The notes under the pieces: model-generated
The model's database searches: none
Seen by the model: the letters and a program-made list of their open reading frames with translations, nothing else
What the model was told of the DNA's origin: nothing
In this document: positions 10,901 to 18,609 of the stretch, piece after piece
How positions within the stretch are numbered: the stretch's first letter is position 1
Layout of the letters: each line of letters begins with the position of its first letter
Made by a program: the position numbers and the translations under genes
Source of the DNA: Bradyrhizobium sp. CCH5-F6
GTDB lineage: Bacteria; Pseudomonadota; Alphaproteobacteria; Rhizobiales; Xanthobacteraceae
NCBI RefSeq assembly: GCF_001556045.1
Contig: NZ_LSIC01000152.1
Coordinates: 1-37,745, forward strand
DNA length: 37,745 bases
Direction of reading: 5' to 3'

Positions 10901-11270
10901 TGGCCAGTTGGCGTGCCGCGACCTTGTCGCCGAACAGTTCGAGCGCCGTCGCCTTTGGGCCGACGAACGTGATCCCTGCGTCGAAGCAGGCTTTTGCGAA
11001 GGCCGCATTCTCGCTGAGAAAGCCGTAGCCGGGATGCACGGCATCACAGCCAGTGCTCTTCGCCGCCTTCACCACCGCGTCGATGTCGAGATAGGCCCGC
11101 GCGCCGCGGCCGGGGATTTCGACCGCCTCGTCCGCAACGCGCAAATGCAGCGACAGCGCATCGTCCGCGGGATGCATCGCGACCGTCGCGATGCCGGCAT
11201 CGGCTGCCGCACGCGCGATGCGAATGGCGATCTCGCCGCGATTGGCGATCAGGAGCTTCTTGAACGACAT
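7968..11270 (-). CDS. single-chain acyl-CoA carboxylase (biotin carboxylase + BCCP + carboxyltransferase)
   Basis: One 1100-residue chain holds a whole carboxylase. Residues 1-450 are a biotin carboxylase ('LLIANRGEIAIRI', ATP-grasp loop 'MAGGGGRGM' near 160, 'EANPRLQVEHTVTEEV'). A biotin carrier segment 'ESMKMEH' has its biotinyl Lys at 529. From about 585 a fused beta+alpha carboxyltransferase runs to the end ('GHMNHKKIDR', 'GGGGRPGD', 'DTPGFMVGPEAEK', 'GLGAQSMIGG'). This is the architecture described for long-chain acyl-CoA carboxylases (LCC) of Mycobacterium avium and Rhodopseudomonas palustris, which accept a wide range of acyl-CoAs. The ATG at 11268-11270 gives 'MSFKKLLIANRGE'; the frame is open further upstream but that lies inside the synthetase gene. 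It follows the acyl-CoA synthetase stop by 11 bases, so substrate activation and carboxylation are coupled. Confidence 0.9.
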   Translation of the reverse strand: MSFKKLLIANRGEIAIRIARAAADAGIATVAMHPADDALSLHLRVADEAVEIPGRGARAYLDIDAVVKAAKSTGCDAVHPGYGFLSENAAFAKACFDAGITFVGPKATALELFGDKVAARQLAKRCGVPIIAGTSGPSSLEEITAFFTSLGSNAAIVIKAMAGGGGRGMRVAENASDLAEAYARCQSEAKAAFGFDGVYAERLIRQARHIEVQIIGDRFGAISHLWERECTIQRRHQKLIEVAPSPSLSEGLRGRIIEAAKQLAAAASYDNLGTFEFLVDGTAEDSFAFIEANPRLQVEHTVTEEVLGLDLVRAQLAVAAGSTLAALGLAQGSIPKPRGHAMQLRVNMETLDETGATHPTGGVLAVFEPPSGPGVRVDSFGYAGYKTSAAFDSLLAKVIVHTPGEAWHDVVAKASRALREFRIDGVVTNIAFLQAVLAHPDFGANRIATDFIDRNIAKLVDAADGAARPLYFAATERSGHGTESHIVEAVPEGAVMVAAPLQGTIVTIQVKEGEIVRPGQQLAVIESMKMEHLVMAEQGGRVMKLVAGDGVTLMHGEPILYLEPLDVAADSTAAEADIDLDHIRPDLAELIARQANTLDANRPASVERRRNTNQRTARENVAQLVDDGSFMEYGSLAIAAQRRRRKLDDLIKNTPADGLVMGVATVNAEKFGPEGGRCIVVAYDYTVLAGTQGHMNHKKIDRMLTLAEDWRVPLVFYAEGGGGRPGDTDRLGMTGLDGPSFVQFARLSGLVPVIGVVSGYCFAGNAAMLGCCDVIIATKNASIGMGGPAMIEGGGLGVYHPAEVGPVSFQAPNGVIDILVEDEEEATSVAQKYLSYFQGAVTAWEAADQRLLRRAIPENRLRVYDIRNVIDLVADKDSVLELRRDYGVGMITALIRIEGRPFGLIANNPRHLGGAIDADAGDKAARFLQLCDAFDLPIVSLCDTPGFMVGPEAEKTAIVRHVSRMFVTGASLTVPLFGIVLRKGYGLGAQSMIGGGFHASFFTAAWPTGEFGGMGLEGYVRLGFRKEMEAIADPEERETYYRNKVAELYANGKAVSIASVFEIDNVIDPAETRRWIMAGLRSVPKLESRKGKKRPCIDTW

Positions 11271-11281
11271 CGGTCTCTCAC

Positions 11282-13003
11282 TCAGACTGCAGCGGAACGG
11301 TTGGGATCGAGGTCCTGCTTCTTCACTTTGCCCGTGGCCGTCAGCGGGAGGGCTTCGATGATGCGGATCTCCGGGACCTTGTAGACGGCCATGCGCTCGG
11401 CGCACCAGCTGCGCAGGGCTTCCGCAGAGACGGTGCCGACCGCCTCCGGCTTGAGCTGGATATAGGCCACCGGCACCTGCCCCTTGTCGGGATCGTCGCG
11501 CCCGACCACGCCCGACCCCAGCACTTTCGGATGCTGCCCGAGCAGCGCCTCGATCTCCGGCGGGAAGACGCTCATGCCCTTGACCTTCAGCATCTCCTTG
11601 CGGCGGCCGAGGAAGTGCAGGAAACCGTCCTTGTCGATGGTGCCGATGTCGCCGGTGCGCAGCCAGCCATCGATCAGAGACTCCGCGGTCGCCTCCGGCT
11701 TGTTCCAGTAGCTCTTGAGCAGCGACGGCGTGCGTACGCGGATCTCGCCTTCGGCACCAAGGGGCAGCAGCGCACCGGTCTCGAAATCGGTGATCTTGAA
11801 CTCGGCACCGGGGACCGGCAGCCCGACGAAGATCGGCTGGTTGTTGAGGTCGAAATCGTCGTCCTGGAAGCCCGCCGTGAAGGTGTTGGAGGTGTGGGTC
11901 TCCGTCATGCCCCAGGCCGCCTCCATCAGGATCGTGCCGGTGAGATCCTTCCAGCGCTTGCGATAGTCGGCGTTGAGCTTCTTGACGAAGGAGACCACGC
12001 GCACCTGCTGCAAGGACGACAGGTCGAACTCGCTCCAGCGCGGATGGTCCATCAGCTCGACCGCGCCATCGACCGGCATCGCGATGATCGTGACCTTGTA
12101 TTTGTCGATCGCGGCCATCGCGCCGACGGCATCCCATCGCGCGAGCAGGACCAGCGTCGCCCCGGAGAACAGCGGGAAGATCAAACCGAAATTCTCGCCC
12201 GCGATCCAGAATTCCGGAAAGAACGACAGGAACACGCTGCTCTCGTCCGACAGGACCGAGATGCCGTAATTGGCCGCGGCCGTGTAGACCATGTCGCGAT
12301 GGGTGTGGACGCAGCCCTTGGGCATGCCGGTGGTGCCGCCGGTGTAGTTGAGCGCTGCGACGTCATCGAGGCCGGGCGGCGGCAGCGGCACAGGTGTCGG
12401 CATCGCGGCGAGCGCTGGCAACAGATCGGTCGCGCCCGGGACCGCGACGCGCGGGGTGCGAATCGAGTCCGGCGCCGGAAATGCCGGCGTTGCAGGCACG
12501 ACATCGGCAAAGCTGGTGACGATGATCTCGCGCAGCCGAACCTCGCCCTTTACCTGCTCGACGACCGGCATGAGCTGGTCCAGCGCGACGATCACTTCGG
12601 CTTGGGTATCGTTCAGCTCGTAGGACAGCTCGAACGCGCGCGACAGCGGACTGACGGGGACATGAATCGCGCCGAGCTTCAGGATGCCGAAAAACACGAT
12701 GTGGAACTGGGGGCAGTTGGGCAGGAACACGGCGACGCGGTCGCCCTTGCGCACGCCCTTGGCTTGCAACAAAGCGGCAAAACGGTCGCTCTGCCGGTCG
12801 AGCTCCGCGTAGGTGGTGACATGACCGTAGAAGATCACCGCGGGCCGCTCGGGATTCCGCTTCGCCCAGGCACGCAGATATTCCGTCAGGGGAACTTCGC
12901 CGTGCAGATAGTTCGGCGAGCGCGGCATGCCCTTCGGCCAGGCCTTGTCCCACAACCCGCGCAAGGCGGCGAGGTAGTCCATTTCGTTGAGGCCTGCACT
13001 CAT
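11282..13003 (-). CDS. acyl-CoA synthetase (AMP-forming)
   Basis: The 573-residue protein is a class I adenylate-forming enzyme. It has the P-loop-like 'YTGGTTGMPKGCVHTH' near residue 220, 'MEAAWGMTETH', 'GWLRTGDIGTIDKDGFLHFLGRRKEMLKVKG' landmarks ('RTGDIG', 'KEMLKVKGMSVFPPEIE'), and the C-terminal catalytic Lys in 'TATGKVKKQDL'. It would activate a carboxylic acid with ATP and load CoA. Its place directly upstream of the acyl-CoA carboxylase suggests that its product is that enzyme's substrate. I start at ATG 13003 ('MSAGLNEMDY'); ATGs at 13024 and 13057 are possible and no ribosome site decides. The acid itself cannot be deduced. Confidence 0.82.
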   Translation of the reverse strand: MSAGLNEMDYLAALRGLWDKAWPKGMPRSPNYLHGEVPLTEYLRAWAKRNPERPAVIFYGHVTTYAELDRQSDRFAALLQAKGVRKGDRVAVFLPNCPQFHIVFFGILKLGAIHVPVSPLSRAFELSYELNDTQAEVIVALDQLMPVVEQVKGEVRLREIIVTSFADVVPATPAFPAPDSIRTPRVAVPGATDLLPALAAMPTPVPLPPPGLDDVAALNYTGGTTGMPKGCVHTHRDMVYTAAANYGISVLSDESSVFLSFFPEFWIAGENFGLIFPLFSGATLVLLARWDAVGAMAAIDKYKVTIIAMPVDGAVELMDHPRWSEFDLSSLQQVRVVSFVKKLNADYRKRWKDLTGTILMEAAWGMTETHTSNTFTAGFQDDDFDLNNQPIFVGLPVPGAEFKITDFETGALLPLGAEGEIRVRTPSLLKSYWNKPEATAESLIDGWLRTGDIGTIDKDGFLHFLGRRKEMLKVKGMSVFPPEIEALLGQHPKVLGSGVVGRDDPDKGQVPVAYIQLKPEAVGTVSAEALRSWCAERMAVYKVPEIRIIEALPLTATGKVKKQDLDPNRSAAV

Positions 13004-13151
13004 GGCGTCTTTCCCGTGCTGCATTTTTTCATCGCGAGGGACGCAACGTGCCGTCACGCGACCTCGTTACACGTCGAGCACGGCAGAGTTCATGTCAAGG
13101 AAAACAGTTCTCCGCAGCACGGCCGATGCCGCGGCGCGGAAATACCCGACG

Positions 13152-13805
13152 TTACGCGGTGAGCAGACGAATGATCCGCTTCACGGCAGACGGGATCGGC
13201 GCAATGACCGGCACGGTGAACAGCGGCTGAAGCTCTCGCGCCACCTCGCCGAGCGGCCCGCCGCCGATGACGACCGCGTTCGACCCGTCCTGCGCGATGC
13301 AGGCCTCGACTGCATCTGCGAGCGCCGCCCGCAGCCGCGCCGGATCACGCATCAGCTCGTGTGGATCACCGTCGGCAAAGCGCGTGCCCGTGTAGCGCCG
13401 ACGCAATCCCAACATATCCGGCAATGCATCGATCTGCGCCTTCAGCAGCGGCGTCGTGGTCGCGACGCCGAAACAGCGGCCATTCTCCGCGGCCTCCAGC
13501 ATCGACGATTCGCCGATGCCGACCGCAGGCAGCTTCATCGCCGCCCTGATCCCGGCGAGACCGGGATCGCCGAACGCAGCCACGATGATGCCGTCGCATT
13601 CGCGGCCGCGGACCCACGCAATCTCCTCGACCTCCGGCGCAGCTGCCTCAAGCGCCTCGGCCGAGACGATCATCGACGGCGCACGCGTTGCCGTGGCGCC
13701 GACGACCTCGAAGCCGTCAGTGGCGGCAGAGTTCGCAATGGCGACCATCATCGCGGTAGTCGGCCCGGAACTGTTCGGATTGATCAGGAGAATGCGCCGG
13801 GCCAA
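13152..13805 (-). CDS. Asp/Glu/hydantoin racemase family protein
   Basis: The 217-residue protein has the family N-terminus 'RRILLINPNSSGPTT', 'GIIVAAFGDPGL' with lone catalytic-type residues, 'FGVATTTP' and 'NAVVIGGGPLGE'. This family includes hydantoin racemase, allantoin racemase and Asp/Glu racemases. It lacks the usual first Cys at 'AAFGDPG' (many members have C there), so catalytic type is uncertain. I choose the TTG at 13803-13805, one base past the GntR stop, because it gives the exact family start. ATGs further up would overlap the regulator by 60 bases or more and add basic non-family sequence. It is co-transcribed with the GntR gene and lies beside a PuuE-like enzyme, so a ureide or hydantoin substrate is a reasonable guess. 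Confidence 0.7.
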   Translation of the reverse strand: MARRILLINPNSSGPTTAMMVAIANSAATDGFEVVGATATRAPSMIVSAEALEAAAPEVEEIAWVRGRECDGIIVAAFGDPGLAGIRAAMKLPAVGIGESSMLEAAENGRCFGVATTTPLLKAQIDALPDMLGLRRRYTGTRFADGDPHELMRDPARLRAALADAVEACIAQDGSNAVVIGGGPLGEVARELQPLFTVPVIAPIPSAVKRIIRLLTA

Positions 13806-13806
13806 A

Positions 13807-14577
13807 CTATCCGCCCGCCCGCGCCCGCGCGCCGATCTCCTGGAAGATCGCAGTGAGCTCGTCGACCTCATCATTGCGCTCCTTCGGCCGTATCCGCTGC
13901 TCCATCTCCTCGATGTGATGACGCATGGCATGGATCGCGCCGGCCTTGTCGCGCGCGAGAATCAGCGCGCCGATGTCGGGGTGCGCGTCGGGAGAGCAAT
14001 CCGGCTCGCCCGGCTGCTCGAACGTGGCGATCGCCAGCGACGTCCGCAGCATCAGCTCGCGCGACATCTCCAACAGCACGCGGTTGCCGGCGAGCTTGGC
14101 GACCAGGATGTGGAATTCCGCCGTAAGCGACAGCGAGGCCCAGCGATCATTGCGATCATGGCGCGCCTCGAGGTCCATATGCGCCTTGAGCTCGGCCTTG
14201 CCTGATTTGTCCAACCGGTCGATCGCCGCAGCGACGGCCGCCGTCTCAATGACGCGTCGCGCTGCAAAGATGTCCTGCGCCTCCTCCCAGCTCGGCCGGT
14301 ACACGAAGGCGCCTCGATTGGGGATCTGCATCACCACCTTGCGCGAGGCGAGATGGGCCAGCGCCTGGCGGATGTGAATCCGCGTGGTGCCGAAGGCTGA
14401 TGCGAGCTTGTCCTCACCGAGCTTGGCGCCGGGCTTGAGCCGCTTCTGGCTGATCGCGGTCAAGATGCCCTGCACCACCGGGTCGTCGTCGATGCTGCGA
14501 GGATCGACGGCCTCCGGCTCCCTGGGTTTGGACTCGGGCCGTTTCGGCTTGCGCTTGAGGGGACGGGTTCGCTTCAT
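13807..14577 (-). CDS. GntR-family regulator, FCD subfamily
   Basis: The 256-residue protein begins with a Lys/Arg-rich tail of about 30 residues, then a winged helix-turn-helix ('GAKLGEDKLASAFGTTRIHIRQALAHL') and an all-helical FCD ligand-binding domain ('RRVIETAAVAAAIDRL', 'FHILVAKLAGN', 'HHIEEMEQR'). FCD regulators bind small organic acids or amides through a metal and usually repress an adjacent divergent operon. The gene diverges from the ABC transporter operon with a palindrome of the right type in the 200-base gap. The ATG at 14577 is the first in frame. Confidence 0.85.
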   Translation of the reverse strand: MKRTRPLKRKPKRPESKPREPEAVDPRSIDDDPVVQGILTAISQKRLKPGAKLGEDKLASAFGTTRIHIRQALAHLASRKVVMQIPNRGAFVYRPSWEEAQDIFAARRVIETAAVAAAIDRLDKSGKAELKAHMDLEARHDRNDRWASLSLTAEFHILVAKLAGNRVLLEMSRELMLRTSLAIATFEQPGEPDCSPDAHPDIGALILARDKAGAIHAMRHHIEEMEQRIRPKERNDEVDELTAIFQEIGARARAGG

Positions 14578-14641
14578 GCGTCGCTTCTACAGGATTCTGG
14601 AATGCCGCCGCAGCCTATTTTTTATACAAACTCGTGGCAAC

Positions 14642-14662
14642 AATGTCTACAATATAGACATT
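14642..14662. promoter_or_regulatory. probable GntR/FadR-type operator
   Basis: AATGTCTA and TAGACATT are perfect 8-base inverted arms around CAATA. Each side contains the GT-N(1-2)-AC core typical of FadR-type GntR sites (GTCTAC on the left). It lies 65 bases before the GntR start and 116 before the ABC ATPase start, so it could control both directions. Just beyond it, TTGGCGCCAA (14666-14675) and TTGGCGCCTAA (14679-14689) form a second repeated palindrome. Confidence 0.6.
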
Positions 14663-14777
14663 AAATTGGCGCCAATATTTGGCGCCTAAAAACTATTGCA
14701 ATGTTGGCAAGGCCTTAGCAAAGGAAACGCGCTGGCACGGCGATTGCTAACTCCCCTCGCGCAGGACAACGCGAAGG

Positions 14778-15899
14778 ATGGAGCTGGCGTTGAGCGATGT
14801 ACGCGGACTCTCGCTGGATTTGAAGGGCATCGGCCACGCCTTCGGCGCGACCGTTGCGCTGGAGGACATCGATCTCACCGTTGCCGCCGGTGAGTTGATC
14901 GCCCTCCTCGGTCCGTCCGGCTGCGGCAAGACCACGATGCTCCAGATCATCGCGGGCTTCCTGCGCCCGTCCCGGGGCGAGGTGCGATTCGACGGCGCGC
15001 GGGTCGAGCATATTCCGGCCAATCGCCGCCGCATCGGCATGGTGTTTCAGAACTATGCGCTGTTTCCGCATCTGACCGTGTTCGAAAACGTCGCCTACGG
15101 CCTGCGGGCGCGCAGGACGGCGAAGGACGTGGTGGCGGCGAAGGTCGAACAGATGCTCGGCCTCGCCCAGATGGCCTCGTTCGCGCGGAGGCTGCCCGGA
15201 GAGCTCTCCGGCGGGCAGCAGCAGCGCGTCGCGCTGGCGCGGGCGCTTGCGATCGATCCGGGCCTCGTCCTGCTCGACGAACCATTCTCGGCGCTCGACA
15301 AGAATCTGCGCCTCGACATGCAGATCGAGATCAAGAGCCTGCTGAAGACCTTTGGCGTCACCTCCATCATCGTCACGCACGACCAGGAGGAGGCGCTGTC
15401 GATGGCCGACCGCATCGTCGTGCTGAACAAGGGGCGTATCGAGCAGATCGACAGCCCGGACGCGCTCTACGACCGCCCGGCGAGCCTGTTCATCTCGAGC
15501 TTCATCGGCCACACCAATCTCCTGCGCGGCACCGTCACCGACGCCGATCGCGTGCAGCTGGACGCCGGGCCCGAGATCGATCTCGGCCGTTCGGCTCAGC
15601 GCAGGCGCGGCACGCCGGTGACGATCTCGGTCCGGCCTGAAAACATCACGTTCGGGGCCGAACGGCCCGGCGCCATCCCCGTCACGATCCGCGCCACGGT
15701 GCCGCTCGGCGCCGTCAGCGTCACCGAGGGCGTCACCGCGAGCGGCGAAGCCGTGAAGGTCAGCCAGGCCCGCGCCGCCGGCCTCGCGAAAGCGCAGGCC
15801 GGAGAGACGGTCTGGCTCGCGATCTCCGATGTCTCGCGCGTCAGCATTTTCAGCACGCCAGTCGACGACGTTTCCATGCATCAGCAAAGGAGTGTTTGA
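14778..15899 (+). CDS. ABC transporter ATP-binding protein (PotA-like)
   Basis: The 373-residue protein has Walker A 'GPSGCGKTT', Q-loop 'MVFQNYALFPHLTV', signature 'LSGGQQQRVALARA', Walker B 'LVLLDEPFSALD' and switch 'VTHDQEEAL'. A C-terminal TOBE-type domain (from about residue 240, 'SVRPENITFG') is typical of polyamine, iron and related importers. It is the first gene of a tightly packed five-gene operon and would energise the two permeases below. AAGG just before the ATG serves as ribosome site. Confidence 0.9.
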   Translation: MELALSDVRGLSLDLKGIGHAFGATVALEDIDLTVAAGELIALLGPSGCGKTTMLQIIAGFLRPSRGEVRFDGARVEHIPANRRRIGMVFQNYALFPHLTVFENVAYGLRARRTAKDVVAAKVEQMLGLAQMASFARRLPGELSGGQQQRVALARALAIDPGLVLLDEPFSALDKNLRLDMQIEIKSLLKTFGVTSIIVTHDQEEALSMADRIVVLNKGRIEQIDSPDALYDRPASLFISSFIGHTNLLRGTVTDADRVQLDAGPEIDLGRSAQRRRGTPVTISVRPENITFGAERPGAIPVTIRATVPLGAVSVTEGVTASGEAVKVSQARAAGLAKAQAGETVWLAISDVSRVSIFSTPVDDVSMHQQRSV

Positions 15900-15900
15900 C

Positions 15901-16950
15901 ATGAGCCTATCCCGGAGATCGCTGCTCACCACAGGTTCGGCCGCGCTTGCGGCAGCCAGTCTCGGATGGCCGACATCATCACGCGCGGCCCCCTCGATCG
16001 TGGCAACGACCTATCCCGGCAGTTTCGACGAAGCCTTCCGCGCGGTGGTCGGGCCGGCCTTCAAGAAGTCCAGCGAGGGCGGTGTCACCTTTACGCCCCT
16101 GCTCGGCGTCGACCAGATCGGCAAGATCCAGGCATCGCGCAACACGCCCCCCTTCGACGTCGTGCTGTTCGACGAGGGACCGCTGATCCCGGCGATCGCG
16201 AGCGGGGTGCTGGAGAAATTTCCGGTCGAGCAGTCGAAGTCATATGCCGACATCCCCAGCGTATTCCGCCATCCCGACGGCTACGCCCCTGTCATCACCG
16301 CGCAATTGATCGGCATAGCCTACAATCCGAAGAAGATCACGACGCCGCCGACCTCGTGGGAGGATCTTTGGAAACCGGAGTACAAGGGCCGCGTCGGCAT
16401 CACCGGTCTGGGGTCGAGCCTCGGCACCGCCTTCATGGTCGAGATCGCGAAGCTCAATGGCGGTTCCGAGACCAATATCGAGCCGGGCTTCGAGGCCATG
16501 AAGAAGCTGCTGCCCAACGTCGGTGCGATCGCGGCGTCGCCCGGCGCGCTGGCTGCGCTGTTCCAGCAGGGCGAGATCGATATCGCGTTCAACTTCTGGA
16601 ACAACGTGGCGCTGCTCGCCGCCAAGGGCGTCGACATCGCCTTCGCCAAGCCGAAATCCGGCGCGGTCGTGATCCGCACCAGCGCGCAGATCGTGAAGAA
16701 CAATCGGGATCCGAAGGCGGTGCTCGACTATCTCGACACGGTGATGTCGGTCGAAGCGCAGAAAGGCCTCGAGGCGGCGCCCTGGATGATGATGCCGACC
16801 AACGGCAAGGTGGCGCTGACTGGCGCCAATCTCACCGTCGCCAAGAGCCTCGACGACCTCATCGCCAACAATGTGCTGCTCGACTGGACCAAGTTCCAGT
16901 CGCTGCGCGGCGAATGGATCACCCGCTTCAGCAAGGACGTGAAGATCTAG
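15901..16950 (+). CDS. periplasmic substrate-binding protein (PotD/Fe-type family)
   Basis: The 349-residue protein starts with a twin-arginine-like signal ('SRRSLLTTGSAALAAASLG...SRAAPS', cleavage near residue 30). It continues as a family 1/6 extracellular solute-binding protein: 'PPFDVVLFDEGP', 'GIAYNPKKITTPPTSWEDLWKPEYKGR' region and 'INFNFWNN'-like 'IAFNFWNN'. The family binds polyamines, iron or small organic amines. The ATG at 15901 is one base after the ATPase stop; a longer in-frame start would overlap that gene. Substrate is unknown; operon partners suggest a ureide or related nitrogen compound. Confidence 0.87.
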   Translation: MSLSRRSLLTTGSAALAAASLGWPTSSRAAPSIVATTYPGSFDEAFRAVVGPAFKKSSEGGVTFTPLLGVDQIGKIQASRNTPPFDVVLFDEGPLIPAIASGVLEKFPVEQSKSYADIPSVFRHPDGYAPVITAQLIGIAYNPKKITTPPTSWEDLWKPEYKGRVGITGLGSSLGTAFMVEIAKLNGGSETNIEPGFEAMKKLLPNVGAIAASPGALAALFQQGEIDIAFNFWNNVALLAAKGVDIAFAKPKSGAVVIRTSAQIVKNNRDPKAVLDYLDTVMSVEAQKGLEAAPWMMMPTNGKVALTGANLTVAKSLDDLIANNVLLDWTKFQSLRGEWITRFSKDVKI

Positions 16951-17808
16951 ATGACACCGGCGAGCGCGACCGAATCCCGACAAATGCTCCCAGTGATCCC
17001 GCTGGCGGCGCTGTTCCTCGCAGCCTTTGTGCTGCCGCTGGTCGCGCTCGTCGCGATCAGCCTGTTCCGCACACCACAATTTGCGGAACTGTCGCTGGCG
17101 CAATATGTGCGGTTCTTTTCGGATTCCTTCAGCATCCGGGTGTTGGCGGACACGCTGTGGCTGGGCGCCGAGGTTGCACTGGCGACGTTGCTTCTCGCTT
17201 ATCCACTCGCGCTGGTCTATCTCGCGAGCGGCCAGTTCATGCGAACACTCATCACTTTCCTGATCATGCTGCCGCTGCTGACCAGCACCGTAGTGCGTAC
17301 CTTCGCTTGGATCGTGATCCTCGGCCGCGATGGCATCGTGAATTCGGCGATGCTCTCGCTCGGCCTCTGGCAGGCACCAGCCCGGATGCTCTACACCTGG
17401 GAGGGCATGGTTCTGGCGTTGACCCAGATACAGCTTCCCCTGATGGCGCTGCCAGTCATCAACAGCCTGCTGCGGCTGGATCGCAATCTGACCCGGGCCG
17501 CGGAAGGGCTCGGCGCAAGCCGCGCACGCATCTTCGTTACCGTCATCCTGCCGTTGACGCTGCCGGGGGCGATCGCTGGCTGGCTGCTCGTCTTCGCCGC
17601 CGCCGCAACCGCCTTCATCACCCAGACACTGGTCGGTGGCGGACGCATCATCCTGATGCCGTCCTACATCTACCAGCAGGCCGTCGGCGTGCAGGACTGG
17701 CCGTTCTCGGCTGCGCTGTCGCTGATCTTTACGCTGGCGGTGACCGGTATGGTCTTTGCCATCGGCGCGTCGTCACGCCGCTACGTGCGAGGCGTCGATG
17801 CACCATAG
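16951..17808 (+). CDS. ABC transporter permease (PotB-like)
   Basis: The 285-residue protein has about six hydrophobic helices, beginning with 'VIPLAALFLAAFVLPLVALVAISLF'. It carries the EAA loop 'RAAEGLGASRARIFVTVILPLTLPG', which contacts the ATPase. The ATG follows the binding-protein stop without a gap (TAGATG), and its end overlaps the next permease gene by 11 bases, so translation is coupled. Confidence 0.88.
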   Translation: MTPASATESRQMLPVIPLAALFLAAFVLPLVALVAISLFRTPQFAELSLAQYVRFFSDSFSIRVLADTLWLGAEVALATLLLAYPLALVYLASGQFMRTLITFLIMLPLLTSTVVRTFAWIVILGRDGIVNSAMLSLGLWQAPARMLYTWEGMVLALTQIQLPLMALPVINSLLRLDRNLTRAAEGLGASRARIFVTVILPLTLPGAIAGWLLVFAAAATAFITQTLVGGGRIILMPSYIYQQAVGVQDWPFSAALSLIFTLAVTGMVFAIGASSRRYVRGVDAP

Positions 17809-18607
17809 CTTGGTCGATCGCGTCTACTCCGGCATCGTCGGGACGATGACCGGCTTCGGCATGCTGCTGCTGCTCGCGCCGACGCTGGTCGTGCTGACCA
17901 TCTCCTTCACAGGCGGCATCACGCTGAAGTTCCCGCCCCCGAGCTGGTCGCTGCGCTGGTATGTCGAGCTGCTGCAATCGCAGGAGATCGTCGAACCCGC
18001 GCTGACGAGCCTCAAGGTCGCGGCAATGGCGACGATTCTCTCCGCGGTGCTTGGCAGCGCGGCGGCGCTCGGTCTGGCGCGCAGCAAATCGAAGTCCGCA
18101 CGTGTCCTCGACGCGATGTTCATGTCGCCGATGGTGCTGCCTGCGATGGCGTTCGGCCTGTCGCTGCTGCTCGTGTTCAACCTGCTCGGCATCCGCCTGT
18201 CGGCGGCGACCCTGGTGCTCGGCCATACCATCATCTGCGTGCCCTTCGTCATCCGGATGGTCGGCGCCTCGGTGCAGCAGCTCAATCCGGTGCTGATCAC
18301 CTGCTCGCTGAGCCTGGGTGCCAGCCGCTGGTACACCTTCCGGCGCGTGACGCTGCCGCTGATCAGCCGCGGCATCGTCGCGAGCTGCTTCGTCGCGTTC
18401 CTCACCTCCTTCGACAATGTTCCGGTTTCGCTGTTCCTCGCCGATGCGCGCACCGAGGTCCTGCCGATCAAGCTCTGGGCGATCCTCGAAGGCAGCCTCG
18501 ACGTGCGCGTCGCCGCCGTCTCCGGCGTGATCGTGCTACTGACCCTGGCCGGCCTCGTCTGCGCCGAGATCTTCGGAGGCGTCAGCCGCCAGATCGGGAG
18601 CCGCTGA
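17798..18607 (+). CDS. ABC transporter permease (PotC-like)
   Basis: The 269-residue membrane protein ('GMLLLLAPTLVVLTISFTGG') has an EAA-type loop 'CSLSLGASRWYTFRRVTLPLI'. It is the second permease of the importer. I start at ATG 17798, inside the end of the first permease gene; a further upstream ATG at 17756 would overlap by more than 50 bases and puts charged sequence before the first helix. Confidence 0.87.
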   Translation: MHHSLVDRVYSGIVGTMTGFGMLLLLAPTLVVLTISFTGGITLKFPPPSWSLRWYVELLQSQEIVEPALTSLKVAAMATILSAVLGSAAALGLARSKSKSARVLDAMFMSPMVLPAMAFGLSLLLVFNLLGIRLSAATLVLGHTIICVPFVIRMVGASVQQLNPVLITCSLSLGASRWYTFRRVTLPLISRGIVASCFVAFLTSFDNVPVSLFLADARTEVLPIKLWAILEGSLDVRVAAVSGVIVLLTLAGLVCAEIFGGVSRQIGSR

Positions 18608-18609
18608 CC

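Noticed and set aside
8277..11384. A 1035-codon open frame opposite the carboxylase
   Set aside because: Composition is the Arg/His/Asp-rich pattern of an antisense frame in GC-rich DNA; the other strand encodes a full, recognisable enzyme.
11271..12137. An open frame that would extend the carboxylase by 289 residues upstream
   Set aside because: It lies inside the acyl-CoA synthetase gene in another frame and has no family character; the carboxylase N-terminus MSFKKLLIANRGE is complete at 11270.
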